Made by a program: the position numbers and the translations under genes
Notes under the pieces: model-generated
The model's database searches: none
The model's input: the letters and a program-made list of their open reading frames with translations, nothing else
What the model was told of the DNA's origin: nothing
NCBI RefSeq assembly: GCF_000612725.1
Contig: NZ_HG964454.1
Span: 618,026 to 682,025, forward strand
From: Mycolicibacterium austroafricanum
GTDB taxonomy: Bacteria; Actinomycetota; Actinomycetes; Mycobacteriales; Mycobacteriaceae
Reading direction: 5' to 3'
Length of the DNA: 64,000 nucleotides
Part shown: positions 44,900-52,768 of the stretch, one piece after another
How positions within the stretch are numbered: position 1 is the stretch's first letter
How the letters are laid out: the number at the start of each line of letters is the position of its first letter

Positions 44900-46588
44900 G
44901 TGGCAGCCCGCCAGCATTCCCTCAGCTCGTCGATCGCCGGCTGGCACGGCGATGAACGGACTGTCGGCAGCCCACTGACGGCCGCCGAAGTGGTGGCGAT
45001 GCGCCGTACCCGCCTGTTCGGGGCCACCGGCACGGTGTTGATGGCGATCGGCGCGCTGGGCGCCGGGGCGCGGCCGGTGATGCAGGATCCGACATTCGGC
45101 GTCCGGCTGCTGAACCTGCCGTCACGCATCCAGACGGTCTCGCTGACGATGACCACCACGGGCGCGGTGATGATGACGCTGGCCTGGCTGATGCTGGGTC
45201 GTTTCACGCTGGGCAGCCGCAAGATGACCCGCAGTCAGCTCGACCGGACACTGTTGCTGTGGGCGCTGCCACTGCTGATCGCGCCGCCGATGTACAGCAA
45301 GGACGTCTACTCGTATCTGGCACAGAGCGAGATCTCGCTGCAGGGCAGCGACCCCTACAAGGTGGGCCCCGCCACCGGCCTCGGGCTCGACCACGTCTTC
45401 ACGTTGTCGGTGCCCAGCATGTGGCGCGAGACCCCGGCGCCGTACGGCCCGCTGTTCCTGTGGATCGGACGCGGGATCTCACGGTTGACCGGCGAGAACA
45501 TCGTCGAGGCCGTGCTCTTCCACCGTCTGGTCGTGCTGCTGGGTGTGGGTCTGATCGTCTGGGCGACGCCCCGGCTGGCCCGCAGGTGCGGGGTGGCCGA
45601 GGTCAGTGCGCTGTGGCTGGGCCCGGCCAATCCCCTGCTGTTCATGCATCTGGTGGCCGGCATCCACAACGAGGCGCTGATGCTCGGGCTGATGCTGGCG
45701 GGCACCGAATTCGCGCTGCGGGGTGTCGACGCCGCCGCCCCACTGCTACCGCGCCCACTGGCCTGGCCGCGGGGCCGGCAGCAGTGGCAGCGCTGGTACC
45801 CGCTGACGATGCTGATCACGGGCGCGGTGCTGATCACGTTGTCCTCCCAGGTCAAGCTGCCCTCGTTGTTGGCGCTGGGCTTCGTGGCGATGGCGCTTGC
45901 CTGCCGATGGGGCGGCACCGTGAAGGCGTTTGTGGTCGCGAGCGGGTCGCTCGGCGCGGTGGCGCTGGCGGTGATGGCACTGATCGGCTGGGCCAGCGGA
46001 CTCGGCTTCGGCTGGCTGTTCACGCTCGGCACCGCCAACGTGGTGCGCAGCTGGATGTCCCCTCCTACCCTGCTGGCGTTGGGCACCGGCCAGGTCGGCA
46101 TCCTCCTCGGGCTTGGCGACCACACCACCGCGGTACTCGCACTGACCCGCGCGATGGGTGTGACGTTGATCGCGGTGATCGTGCTCTGGCTGCTGTTCGC
46201 GGTGTTGCGCGGCCGGCTGCATCCCGTCGGCGGTCTCGGCGTCGCGCTCGGCGCCACGCTGTTGCTGTTCCCGGTGGTCCAGCCCTGGTACGTGCTGTGG
46301 GCCATCATCCCGCTGGCCGCCTGGGCCACCCGCCCCCGGTTCCGGGCGGCGGCGATCGTCGTCACGCTGGTGGTCGGCATCTTCGGCCCCACGGCCAACG
46401 GGGACCGGTTCGCGCTGTTCCAGATCGCGCTGGCCACCGTCGCGAGCACGGCGATTCTGCTGATCCTGTTGGCGTTGACCTACCGCAGGCTGCCCTGGCG
46501 GGTGCGGCCCGGCGAACCACCGGACGAGGCCGCACCGCCACCGGCGCCACCGCATGCCAAACCCGACGCCTACGCTGAGTCTCCGTGA
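44900..46588 (+). CDS. mptB: Alpha-(1,6)-mannosyltransferase MptB (lipomannan core)
   Basis: A 562-aa GT-C fold integral membrane mannosyltransferase that extends the alpha-1,6-mannan backbone of lipomannan/lipoarabinomannan from polyprenyl-phospho-mannose. About 13 hydrophobic segments are present. The first large loop has LLIAPPMYSKDVYSYLAQSE, with the GT-C-type acidic motif around KDVYSY, and WRETPAPYGPLFLWIGRGIS further on. I start it at GTG 44900 (VAARQHSLS), which matches the M. tuberculosis Rv1459c N-terminus; the frame continues 10 codons upstream. Its end overlaps the ABC ATPase start by 4 bp. Confidence 0.92.
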   Translation: MAARQHSLSSSIAGWHGDERTVGSPLTAAEVVAMRRTRLFGATGTVLMAIGALGAGARPVMQDPTFGVRLLNLPSRIQTVSLTMTTTGAVMMTLAWLMLGRFTLGSRKMTRSQLDRTLLLWALPLLIAPPMYSKDVYSYLAQSEISLQGSDPYKVGPATGLGLDHVFTLSVPSMWRETPAPYGPLFLWIGRGISRLTGENIVEAVLFHRLVVLLGVGLIVWATPRLARRCGVAEVSALWLGPANPLLFMHLVAGIHNEALMLGLMLAGTEFALRGVDAAAPLLPRPLAWPRGRQQWQRWYPLTMLITGAVLITLSSQVKLPSLLALGFVAMALACRWGGTVKAFVVASGSLGAVALAVMALIGWASGLGFGWLFTLGTANVVRSWMSPPTLLALGTGQVGILLGLGDHTTAVLALTRAMGVTLIAVIVLWLLFAVLRGRLHPVGGLGVALGATLLLFPVVQPWYVLWAIIPLAAWATRPRFRAAAIVVTLVVGIFGPTANGDRFALFQIALATVASTAILLILLALTYRRLPWRVRPGEPPDEAAPPPAPPHAKPDAYAESP

Positions 46589-47514
46589 GTTCCCAGTCGG
46601 CGCCCGTTCAGGTGCGCGGGGTCAGCAAGCGGTACGGGGCGACGACGGCGGTGGCCTCGCTCGACCTCGAGGTGCAGACCGCCGAGGTCTTCGCCCTTCT
46701 CGGCCCCAACGGTGCGGGCAAGACGACGACCGTCGAGATGTGCGAGGGCTTCATGAAGCCCGACTCCGGGTCGATCAGAATCCTTGGCCTCGATCCGATC
46801 GCCGACAACGCCGAGGTCCGGGCCCGTACCGGTGTGATGTTGCAGGGCGGGGGCGCCTACCCGGCGGCCCGCGCGGGAGAGATGCTCGAGCTCGTCGCGG
46901 CCTACGCGGCCGATCCGCTCGACCCGCAGTGGCTTCTGGACACGCTCGGGCTCACGGACGCAGCCCGCACCACCTATCGGCGGCTGTCCGGCGGTCAGCA
47001 GCAGCGACTCGCGCTGGCCTGCGCCGTCATCGGACGTCCCGAGCTCGTCTTCCTCGACGAGCCGACGGCCGGTATGGACGCGCACGCCCGGATCGTGGTC
47101 TGGGAGCTGATCGACGCACTGCGCCGCGACGGGGTGACGGTGGTGCTGACCACCCACCAACTCGCCGAGGCCGAGGAACTCGCCGACCGGATCCTGATCA
47201 TCGACCACGGGGCGGCCGTCGCGACCGGCACCCCCGCCGAGCTGATGCGCAGCGGCGCCGAGAACCAGCTCCGGTTCCGCGCGCCGCGCATGCTCGACCT
47301 GTCACTGCTGGTCGCTGCGCTGCCGGAGGCCTACCGGGCCACCGAGACCGCGCCCGGCGAATACCTCGTCGAAGGTCACATCGACCCGCAGGTGCTCGCC
47401 ACCGTCACCGCGTGGTGCGCACGCCTGAACGTGCTCGCCACCGACATGCGGGTGGAGCAGCGCAGCCTCGAGGACGTCTTCCTCGACCTCACGGGGCGGG
47501 AGCTACGCAAATGA
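46585..47514 (+). CDS. ABC exporter ATP-binding protein
   Basis: A 309-aa ATPase of the DrrA/YhaQ-like exporter type. Walker A GPNGAGKTTTVE near residue 38, signature LSGGQQQRLALA, Walker B LVFLDEPTAGMD, and a C-terminal regulatory region after residue 220. It overlaps mptB by 4 bp and the permease by 4 bp (ATGA), so mptB-ATPase-permease form one translationally coupled unit. Substrate unknown; the position suggests cell-envelope glycolipid or lipid transport, which is inference. Counterpart of Rv1458c. Confidence 0.9.
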   Translation: MSSQSAPVQVRGVSKRYGATTAVASLDLEVQTAEVFALLGPNGAGKTTTVEMCEGFMKPDSGSIRILGLDPIADNAEVRARTGVMLQGGGAYPAARAGEMLELVAAYAADPLDPQWLLDTLGLTDAARTTYRRLSGGQQQRLALACAVIGRPELVFLDEPTAGMDAHARIVVWELIDALRRDGVTVVLTTHQLAEAEELADRILIIDHGAAVATGTPAELMRSGAENQLRFRAPRMLDLSLLVAALPEAYRATETAPGEYLVEGHIDPQVLATVTAWCARLNVLATDMRVEQRSLEDVFLDLTGRELRK

Positions 47515-48290
47515 ACACCGAGAATCGTTTTACGCCAGGGACTTTCACACCGGATCCGCGGCCGGCCCCGGTGCCGAGGATGTTGGCCGCGCAGTTCCGC
47601 CTGGAGTTGCGGCTACTACTGCGCAACGGTGAGCAACTGCTGCTGACCATGTTCATCCCGATCACACTGCTGGTCGGTCTGACCCTGCTTCCCCTCGGCT
47701 CGTTCGGCGACAACCGGGCTGCGACGTTCGTCCCGGCCATCATGGCGCTGGCGGTGATCTCCACCGCGTTCACCGGGCAGGCGATCGCGGTCGCGTTCGA
47801 CCGCCGCTACGGCGCCCTCAAACGGCTGGGGGCGACCGCGTTGCCGGTCTGGGGCATCATCGCCGGGAAGTCGCTGGCCGTGGGGGCCGTGGTGATCCTG
47901 CAGTCGATCCTGTTCGGCGCCATCGGTTTTGCGCTCGGCTGGCGTCCGCCGCTGGCGGGCCTTGCCCTTGGCGCGGTCATCATCGCCCTTGGCACGGCGG
48001 TGTTCGCCGCGCTGGGCCTGCTGCTCGGCGGCACCCTGCGCGCCGAGATCGTCCTTGCCCTCGCCAACCTGCTGTGGTTCGTGTTCGCCGGCCTCGGCGC
48101 GCTCACACTGGAGGCCGGTGTGGTCCCGTCGACGGTGCAGTGGGTGGCCCGCCTGACGCCGTCGGGCGCCCTGACCGAGGCGCTGACCCAGGCGATGACA
48201 TCGTCAATGGACTGGTTCGGCCTGGCCGTGCTGGCGGTGTGGGGTGCCGTCGCGGGACTCTGCGCGCTGCGTTGGTTCCGCTTCACCTGA
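47511..48290 (+). CDS. ABC exporter permease
   Basis: A 259-aa ABC-2 type permease with six hydrophobic segments, including LTMFIPITLLVGLTLLPLG and ALALGWRPPLAGLALGAVIIALG-like stretches and the ABC-2 motif FDRRYGALKRLGATALP. It starts at ATG 47511 overlapping the ATPase stop; the frame upstream is an overlap artefact. Its last 87 bp are also coding on the opposite strand for the next gene. Counterpart of Rv1457c. Confidence 0.9.
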   Translation: MNTENRFTPGTFTPDPRPAPVPRMLAAQFRLELRLLLRNGEQLLLTMFIPITLLVGLTLLPLGSFGDNRAATFVPAIMALAVISTAFTGQAIAVAFDRRYGALKRLGATALPVWGIIAGKSLAVGAVVILQSILFGAIGFALGWRPPLAGLALGAVIIALGTAVFAALGLLLGGTLRAEIVLALANLLWFVFAGLGALTLEAGVVPSTVQWVARLTPSGALTEALTQAMTSSMDWFGLAVLAVWGAVAGLCALRWFRFT

Positions 48291-48890
48291 GTGGTTCAGG
48301 CGCGGCAGCAGATATTCGAGCTGGCCGACCTCTTCGATGTTGTGTTTCACCCACGCCCGGGCCTTGTCGTCGGGGAAGCGCCGACGTAGCACCCGGTTGA
48401 CCGGTGCGAGCAGCGGTGCCCGCACACCGAGGTCCATGACGGTCACGTAGTGGGCGCCGTCGGTGCCCGCCGACCAGGTGTGTTCGAGCTGGAACACCGG
48501 CACGCCCGCGAGGCGCAGCACGAGACGGATGCCGGTCTCGTCCAGCTTCTCCACCCGGGCCACCTCGTCCACCGTGTATTCGGGTCTGGCGCCGAACGCC
48601 TCGACCATGTGGAACCGGGCGCCTTCGGCAGCGCCGCCCGCCGGGGCCGGACGTTCCAGTTCCCAACGGATGTGGTCGATCGGATGCCAGGCGTGGTAGC
48701 GGTCGACGACCCGGCCGCCGTACTCGATCGTGCCGCCCAGATGAGAGAACCAGTCCAGGAGCATGGCCGGTGTCACCCCGGCCAGCGGGCGGTGGTCGAT
48801 GGTGATGCGGCGACGGCCCCGCGGCCACTTGCTGAACTGCACCGACGCGGAGTCGACCGGTCGCAGGGGATACAGGACGGGAAGAGCCAT
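48204..48890 (-). CDS. DAPG-hydrolase-like (PhlG-type) protein
   Basis: A 228-aa protein resembling the PhlG/DAPG hydrolase fold: DWFSHLGGTIEYGGRVVDRYHAWHPIDHIRWELERP, FHMVEAFGARPEYTVDE and VPVFQLEHTWSAG. In characterised members a zinc-dependent C-C hydrolase cleaves acetylated phloroglucinols; the substrate here is unknown. ATG 48890 has a strong GGAGG site 6 nt upstream, and the frame extends 14 codons more. The last 28 codons overlap the ABC permease antisense and look like a tail. It is divergent from a TetR gene, and has no counterpart at this place in M. tuberculosis. Confidence 0.7.
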   Translation of the reverse strand: MALPVLYPLRPVDSASVQFSKWPRGRRRITIDHRPLAGVTPAMLLDWFSHLGGTIEYGGRVVDRYHAWHPIDHIRWELERPAPAGGAAEGARFHMVEAFGARPEYTVDEVARVEKLDETGIRLVLRLAGVPVFQLEHTWSAGTDGAHYVTVMDLGVRAPLLAPVNRVLRRRFPDDKARAWVKHNIEEVGQLEYLLPRLNHSGEAEPTQRAESRDGTPHRQHGQAEPVH

Positions 48891-48900
48891 GTCGACCTCC

Positions 48901-48962
48901 AAGATACGGTAGAGTTTCTTATATATCGACAATAGAACGCCAACTTAAGATACGCAAGCGTT
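48901..48962. promoter_or_regulatory. Candidate TetR operator region between divergent genes
   Basis: Direct repeat AAGATACG at 48901-48908 and 48947-48954 (46 bp apart), the palindrome ACGC-AA-GCGT at 48952-48961, and AACGC/GCGTT arms (48936-48940 and 48958-48962). A TATATATCGA AT-rich core lies between. All sit in the 114-bp gap shared with the TetR gene. Confidence 0.5.
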
Positions 48963-49004
48963 TCCAAAGGGTCGTGCGTTCGGCATCTCAGACGGGAGTG
49001 GGAC

Positions 49005-49583
49005 ATGGGCAGGCGACGTGGCGCGGAGCTCGATGCCGCGATCCGGGCCGCAGTGCTGGAGCTGCTCGCCGAGCACGGCCCGGACGGCGTGACGATGGAC
49101 GCCGTCGCCGTCACCGCGCAGACCAGCAAGCCGGTGTTGTACCGACGCTGGCCCGACCGTCGCGCGCTGCTGCGCGACACCCTGCTCGGCATCGCCACGT
49201 CCGCGTTTCCGACCGTGGACACCGGCGGCTTCCGCGGTGACATGCTCGCCGTGCTGCGCGCATGGGCCGCGCTGTTCACCGGTGACAGCGCAGCGCTGAT
49301 GCGGTCGGCGATCGGGGCGGTGACAGCCGACCCCGAGCTGGCGGCGACCTTCCGCACCGATGTGATCGGCGCGCGCAAGCAGGAGATGGACGCGATCATC
49401 ACCCGCGGCGTCCAACGCGGCGAGGTGCGCGCCGACGTACCCGTCGACTTGGTCCGCGAACTCGGCCAGAGCGTGCTGTGGCACCGCCTGCTGATCAGCG
49501 GCGACCCGATCGACGACGAGGTGGTCACCCGACTCGTCGATGAGGTTCTGATCCCGGTGACCCGCCCCTACTACGAGGTGTAG
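49005..49583 (+). CDS. TetR-family transcriptional regulator
   Basis: A 192-aa TetR protein. The HTH is AAIRAAVLELLAEHGPDGVTMDAVAVTAQTSKPVLYRRWPDRRALL, and the C-terminal ligand domain ends with a hydrophobic RPYYEV. It is divergent from the DAPG-hydrolase-like gene, which makes that gene its probable target. Together the pair interrupts the Rv1457c-ctaA order seen in M. tuberculosis. Confidence 0.83.
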   Translation: MGRRRGAELDAAIRAAVLELLAEHGPDGVTMDAVAVTAQTSKPVLYRRWPDRRALLRDTLLGIATSAFPTVDTGGFRGDMLAVLRAWAALFTGDSAALMRSAIGAVTADPELAATFRTDVIGARKQEMDAIITRGVQRGEVRADVPVDLVRELGQSVLWHRLLISGDPIDDEVVTRLVDEVLIPVTRPYYEV

Positions 49584-49595
49584 TGAACGACGCTC

Positions 49596-49601
49596 TACCA
49601 T
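49596..49601 (+). promoter_or_regulatory. Candidate -10 element (leaderless) for ctaA
   Basis: TACCAT followed by 6 nt and the GTG at 49608. Confidence 0.5.
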
Positions 49602-49607
49602 CGGAGC

Positions 49608-50564
49608 GTGCCCGTCGGACGACTCTTCCTGCGACTGGTCGACCTGCTTCCCGAGCCGAGCCGTCGGGTCCAGCGCATGATCGCGTTCGCGGTGATCCTG
49701 ACCCAGGGCGGCATCTCCGTCACCGGGGCCATCGTGCGCGTGACCGCGTCCGGCCTCGGCTGCCCGACCTGGCCGCAGTGCTTCCCGGGTAGTTTCACCC
49801 CGGTCCCCCACCCCGAGGTCGCCGGAATCCACCAGGCCGTCGAGTTCGGCAACAGGCTGCTGACTTTCCTCGTGGTGCTCACCGCCGCCGCAGCCGTGCT
49901 CGCCGTCACGCGCGCGCGACGGCGTCGCGAAGTCCTGGTCTACGCCTGGTTGATGCCTGCCTCGACGGTGGCACAGGCGATCATCGGCGGCATCACGGTG
50001 CTGACCGGCCTGTTGTGGTGGACCGTGGCGATCCACCTGGTGGTGTCGATGGCCATGGTCTGGCTGGCGGTGTTGCTCTACGTCAAGATCGGCGAGCCCG
50101 ACAACGGGGTGGTTGCGGTCCGGGCGCCCAAGCCGCTGCGGCAGTTGACCGTGCTGTCCGCCCTGACATTGGCCGCGGTGCTGGTCACCGGCACCATGGT
50201 CACCGGCGCCGGCCCGCACGCCGGTGACAAGAGCCTGGACAGGCCGGTACCCCGGCTCGAGGTGGAGATCACCACGCTTGTGCACCTGCACTCGTCGCTG
50301 CTGGTCGCCTACCTGGCGCTGCTGGTCGGTCTGGGATTTGGTCTGCTCGCCGTGCGGACGTCCGGCGACGTCATGAAACGGCTCGCCGTCGTGGTCGTCC
50401 TGGTCGCCGCGCAGGGCGCGCTGGGCGCCACGCAGTTCGTCCTCGGGGTGCCCGCGGCGTTGGTGGCGCTGCACGTCGCAGGCGCCGCCGCCTGCACCGC
50501 CGCCACCGCGGCGCTATGGGCGTCGATGCGCGAACGGGCCGAGCCCGAACCGCTCCAGCGCTGA
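49608..50564 (+). CDS. ctaA: Heme A synthase (COX15/CtaA)
   Basis: Converts heme O to heme A for the aa3 cytochrome c oxidase. The 318-aa membrane protein has eight hydrophobic segments with the four heme-ligand histidines in GIHQAVEFGNRLLTF, IHLVVSMAMVW, VHLHSSLLVAYLAL and ALHVAGAAACT, plus the CPTWPQCF pair of cysteines typical of the Gram-positive type. It works with CtaB, encoded further right. GTG 49608 is supported by the -10-like hexamer before it. Confidence 0.92.
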   Translation: MPVGRLFLRLVDLLPEPSRRVQRMIAFAVILTQGGISVTGAIVRVTASGLGCPTWPQCFPGSFTPVPHPEVAGIHQAVEFGNRLLTFLVVLTAAAAVLAVTRARRRREVLVYAWLMPASTVAQAIIGGITVLTGLLWWTVAIHLVVSMAMVWLAVLLYVKIGEPDNGVVAVRAPKPLRQLTVLSALTLAAVLVTGTMVTGAGPHAGDKSLDRPVPRLEVEITTLVHLHSSLLVAYLALLVGLGFGLLAVRTSGDVMKRLAVVVVLVAAQGALGATQFVLGVPAALVALHVAGAAACTAATAALWASMRERAEPEPLQR

Positions 50565-51455
50565 CTCGACTTCGAGGGCGAACCTGCGCTCCTGTCGCCG
50601 ACGGACGTCCGCGCCGAGCTGACGCCAACCCAGCGACGGCTCGACGAGCTCCAGCTCCAGCAGCCGGGGGTCGTCGGCGTCGCCGAGAAGGTCCACCCGC
50701 GCATACAACAGATCCGAACTCGCCAACCCGAGATGGCCGGCGGCTGCGGCCAACGCGGCGTGGCCGACGTCCCAGAGCTCGAAGTCCGGATCGGCCGGGC
50801 GGAGCTGTTCCTCGGCGTAGGTGCCCGATTCGTCGAACACGGGCCGCTCTCCCGGTGACGGCAGCATCGGCCCCTTGGTGAACGCGTGGGACTGCTGCCC
50901 ACCCAGGAACACCAGCGCGGTCTCGCCGGCGCCGACCCGTGCGTCGTAGGGCTGCACCAGCGCGGTGCGTCCGGCGTCCTGAAGCGCCTCGGCGTGGGCG
51001 CGCGCCTGCAGGGAATCGGAGAACCGCAGTGCGCCAACCGATCCCGCGCCCACCGACGGCTTGACCACCACCTCGCCGGCGGGAATGCGCACCGGCTGCC
51101 CCGGCGCGAAGAACGCACTGGGCACCGTCGGAACCCCGGCCGCGGCCAGATCGGCCAGGTAGCGCTTGTCGGTGTTCCAGGCGACGGCCTCGGGCGAGTT
51201 GAGCAGGTGCGCCACCCGCCGCGTCCAGTCCAGGAACTCGTCGAGCCGGTCGATGTAGTCCCAGGCCGCCCGCAGGATCACCAGGTCGGCGTCCAGCGTC
51301 GCAGGGTCGTCCCAGGACAGCCATCTGGCGTGCAGGCCCCGGGCCCGAAGCGCCCCGACCAGCCCGGAGTCGTCACCGTCACCCTCGGGCAGGGCCGGAC
51401 ATCCGGCGAACACGATCCGCGGATGGAAGAGGTCGGGACGAGCGGGCGTCATCAC
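50514..51455 (-). CDS. ATP-grasp-like protein of unknown function (Rv1455 type)
   Basis: A 313-aa protein with ATP-grasp features: NTDKRYLADLAAAGVPTVPSAFF as the start of the nucleotide fold, GEVVVKPSVGAGSVGALRF for the phosphate loop, LVQPYDARVGAGETALVFLGGQQSHAF, and LLELELVEPSLGW for metal binding. Such enzymes ligate carboxylates to amines or thiols; substrates are unknown. It overlaps the ctaA 3' end by 51 bp on the opposite strand and is divergent from qor. Confidence 0.75.
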   Translation of the reverse strand: MMTPARPDLFHPRIVFAGCPALPEGDGDDSGLVGALRARGLHARWLSWDDPATLDADLVILRAAWDYIDRLDEFLDWTRRVAHLLNSPEAVAWNTDKRYLADLAAAGVPTVPSAFFAPGQPVRIPAGEVVVKPSVGAGSVGALRFSDSLQARAHAEALQDAGRTALVQPYDARVGAGETALVFLGGQQSHAFTKGPMLPSPGERPVFDESGTYAEEQLRPADPDFELWDVGHAALAAAAGHLGLASSDLLYARVDLLGDADDPRLLELELVEPSLGWRQLGADVRRRQERRFALEVESALERFGLGPFAHRRP

Positions 51456-51473
51456 GAGGGGATGATAGTCAGC

Positions 51474-52448
51474 ATGTACGCCATCGAAGTCGCCGAGACC
51501 GGCGGGCCCGAAGTCCTGTCCTTCGTCGAGAGACCGCAGCCCACGCCGGGCCCCGGTCAGGTGCTGATCAAGGCCGAGGCGATCGGCGTGAACTTCATCG
51601 ACACCTATTTCCGGTCCGGCCTGTACCCGCGCGAGGTCCCGTTCGTCGTCGGCACCGAGGTGTGCGGCGTCATCGAGGCCGTCGGCGAGGGTGTTGCGGC
51701 GCTCAAGGTCGGCGACCGCGTCGTCACCGACAAGTCGCTCGGCGCGTACGCCGAATACTGTCTGGCGCCGGCGGATTTCGTCGCCTACGTGCCCGACGGG
51801 GTGGCACCGGAGGTAGCCGCATCCGCGCTACTGAAGGGCATGACGGCGCACTACCTCATCAAGTCGACGTATCCGGTGCAGCAGGGCGACGTGGTGCTGC
51901 TGCACGCCGGCGCAGGCGGCGTCGGGCTGATCCTGACACAGTGGGCCACCAGCCTGGCAGCGTCGGTGATCACGACGGTGTCGACCCCGGACAAGGCCGA
52001 GTTGTCGCGCCGGGCCGGGGCGGTCGAGGTTCTCGACTACCCCGACGATCCGAAAGCGTTCGGCGACCGTATCCGCGAGCTCACCGACGGCGACGGTGTG
52101 GCCGCGGTGTTCGACGGCGTCGGCGCTTCGACGTTCGAGGCGAGCCTGGCCAGCCTCGCGGTCCGGGGCACGCTGGCGCTGTTCGGCGCGGCCAGCGGCC
52201 CGGTTCCCCCGGTCGACCCGCAGCGGCTCAACGCCGCGGGCTCGGTGTATCTCACCCGGCCGAACCTCGCGCATTACACTCGGACTCCGGACGAATTCTC
52301 TTGGCGTGCAGGAGAATTACTGACCGCGATCGCAGACGGCACGCTCGATGTCACGGTCAGCCACCGGTACGCACTGCGCGACGCCGAGCAGGCACACCGC
52401 GACCTGCAGGGCCGCAAGACGGTGGGGTCGGTGGTATTGCTGCCCTAG
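51474..52448 (+). CDS. qor: NADPH:quinone oxidoreductase (zinc-independent MDR type)
   Basis: A 324-aa medium-chain reductase. The GroES-like domain holds TEVCGVIEAVGEGVAALKVGDRV, and the cofactor fold has HAGAGGVGLILTQWATSLAASVITTV. No structural zinc cysteines are present. It acts on quinones or related carbonyls and may limit redox cycling. I start it at ATG 51474 (MYAIEVAETGGPEV). Matches Rv1454c. Confidence 0.93.
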   Translation: MYAIEVAETGGPEVLSFVERPQPTPGPGQVLIKAEAIGVNFIDTYFRSGLYPREVPFVVGTEVCGVIEAVGEGVAALKVGDRVVTDKSLGAYAEYCLAPADFVAYVPDGVAPEVAASALLKGMTAHYLIKSTYPVQQGDVVLLHAGAGGVGLILTQWATSLAASVITTVSTPDKAELSRRAGAVEVLDYPDDPKAFGDRIRELTDGDGVAAVFDGVGASTFEASLASLAVRGTLALFGAASGPVPPVDPQRLNAAGSVYLTRPNLAHYTRTPDEFSWRAGELLTAIADGTLDVTVSHRYALRDAEQAHRDLQGRKTVGSVVLLP

Positions 52449-52768
52449 ACAGGCTCAGCCGCCGGCCCGGCAGCTCGGCGGCGACGGGGCCGCCGAAGTG
52501 ATGTGCGACACGTCCGGGAACGTGGGCCCCACCCGGCGACCCCGATTCGATAATCTTCGCGCACAGATCGCCGCGGGCCACCCCTCGGACGGCCGCCCGC
52601 CCACGCCCAATGCCCCACACATTCTCGGTGAGCGGGGCGAGTAGCGGCGTTTCGGTTACTTCTTGTGAGTTTGCCATGCACGACAGAGGACTTGTTACTT
52701 AGGTTAGCCAAAGCTAATCTCTAGCTAGCCTCGCGGCTACACGTCCCGTCGTACCCACAGGAGTCACC
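52449..52768. other. Intergenic region upstream of the GjpA-like gene
   Basis: 320 bp with no convincing gene. Its right part holds the candidate iron box at 52699-52717 and the AGGAG ribosome binding site at 52759-52763. The left part shows nothing I can assign. Confidence 0.5.
52699..52717. promoter_or_regulatory. Candidate IdeR/DtxR iron box
   Basis: TTAGGTTAGCCAAAGCTAA agrees with the IdeR consensus TTAGGTTAGGCTAACCTAA at 16 of 19 positions, with a perfect left half. It is 51 bp upstream of the GTG of the surface protein gene, where a repressor would overlap the promoter. Confidence 0.6.

Noticed and set aside
46554..48290. Fusion of ABC ATPase and permease as one 578-codon frame
   Set aside because: The first 319 codons are in a wrong frame over the ATPase gene; the permease starts at ATG 47511, overlapping the ATPase stop.
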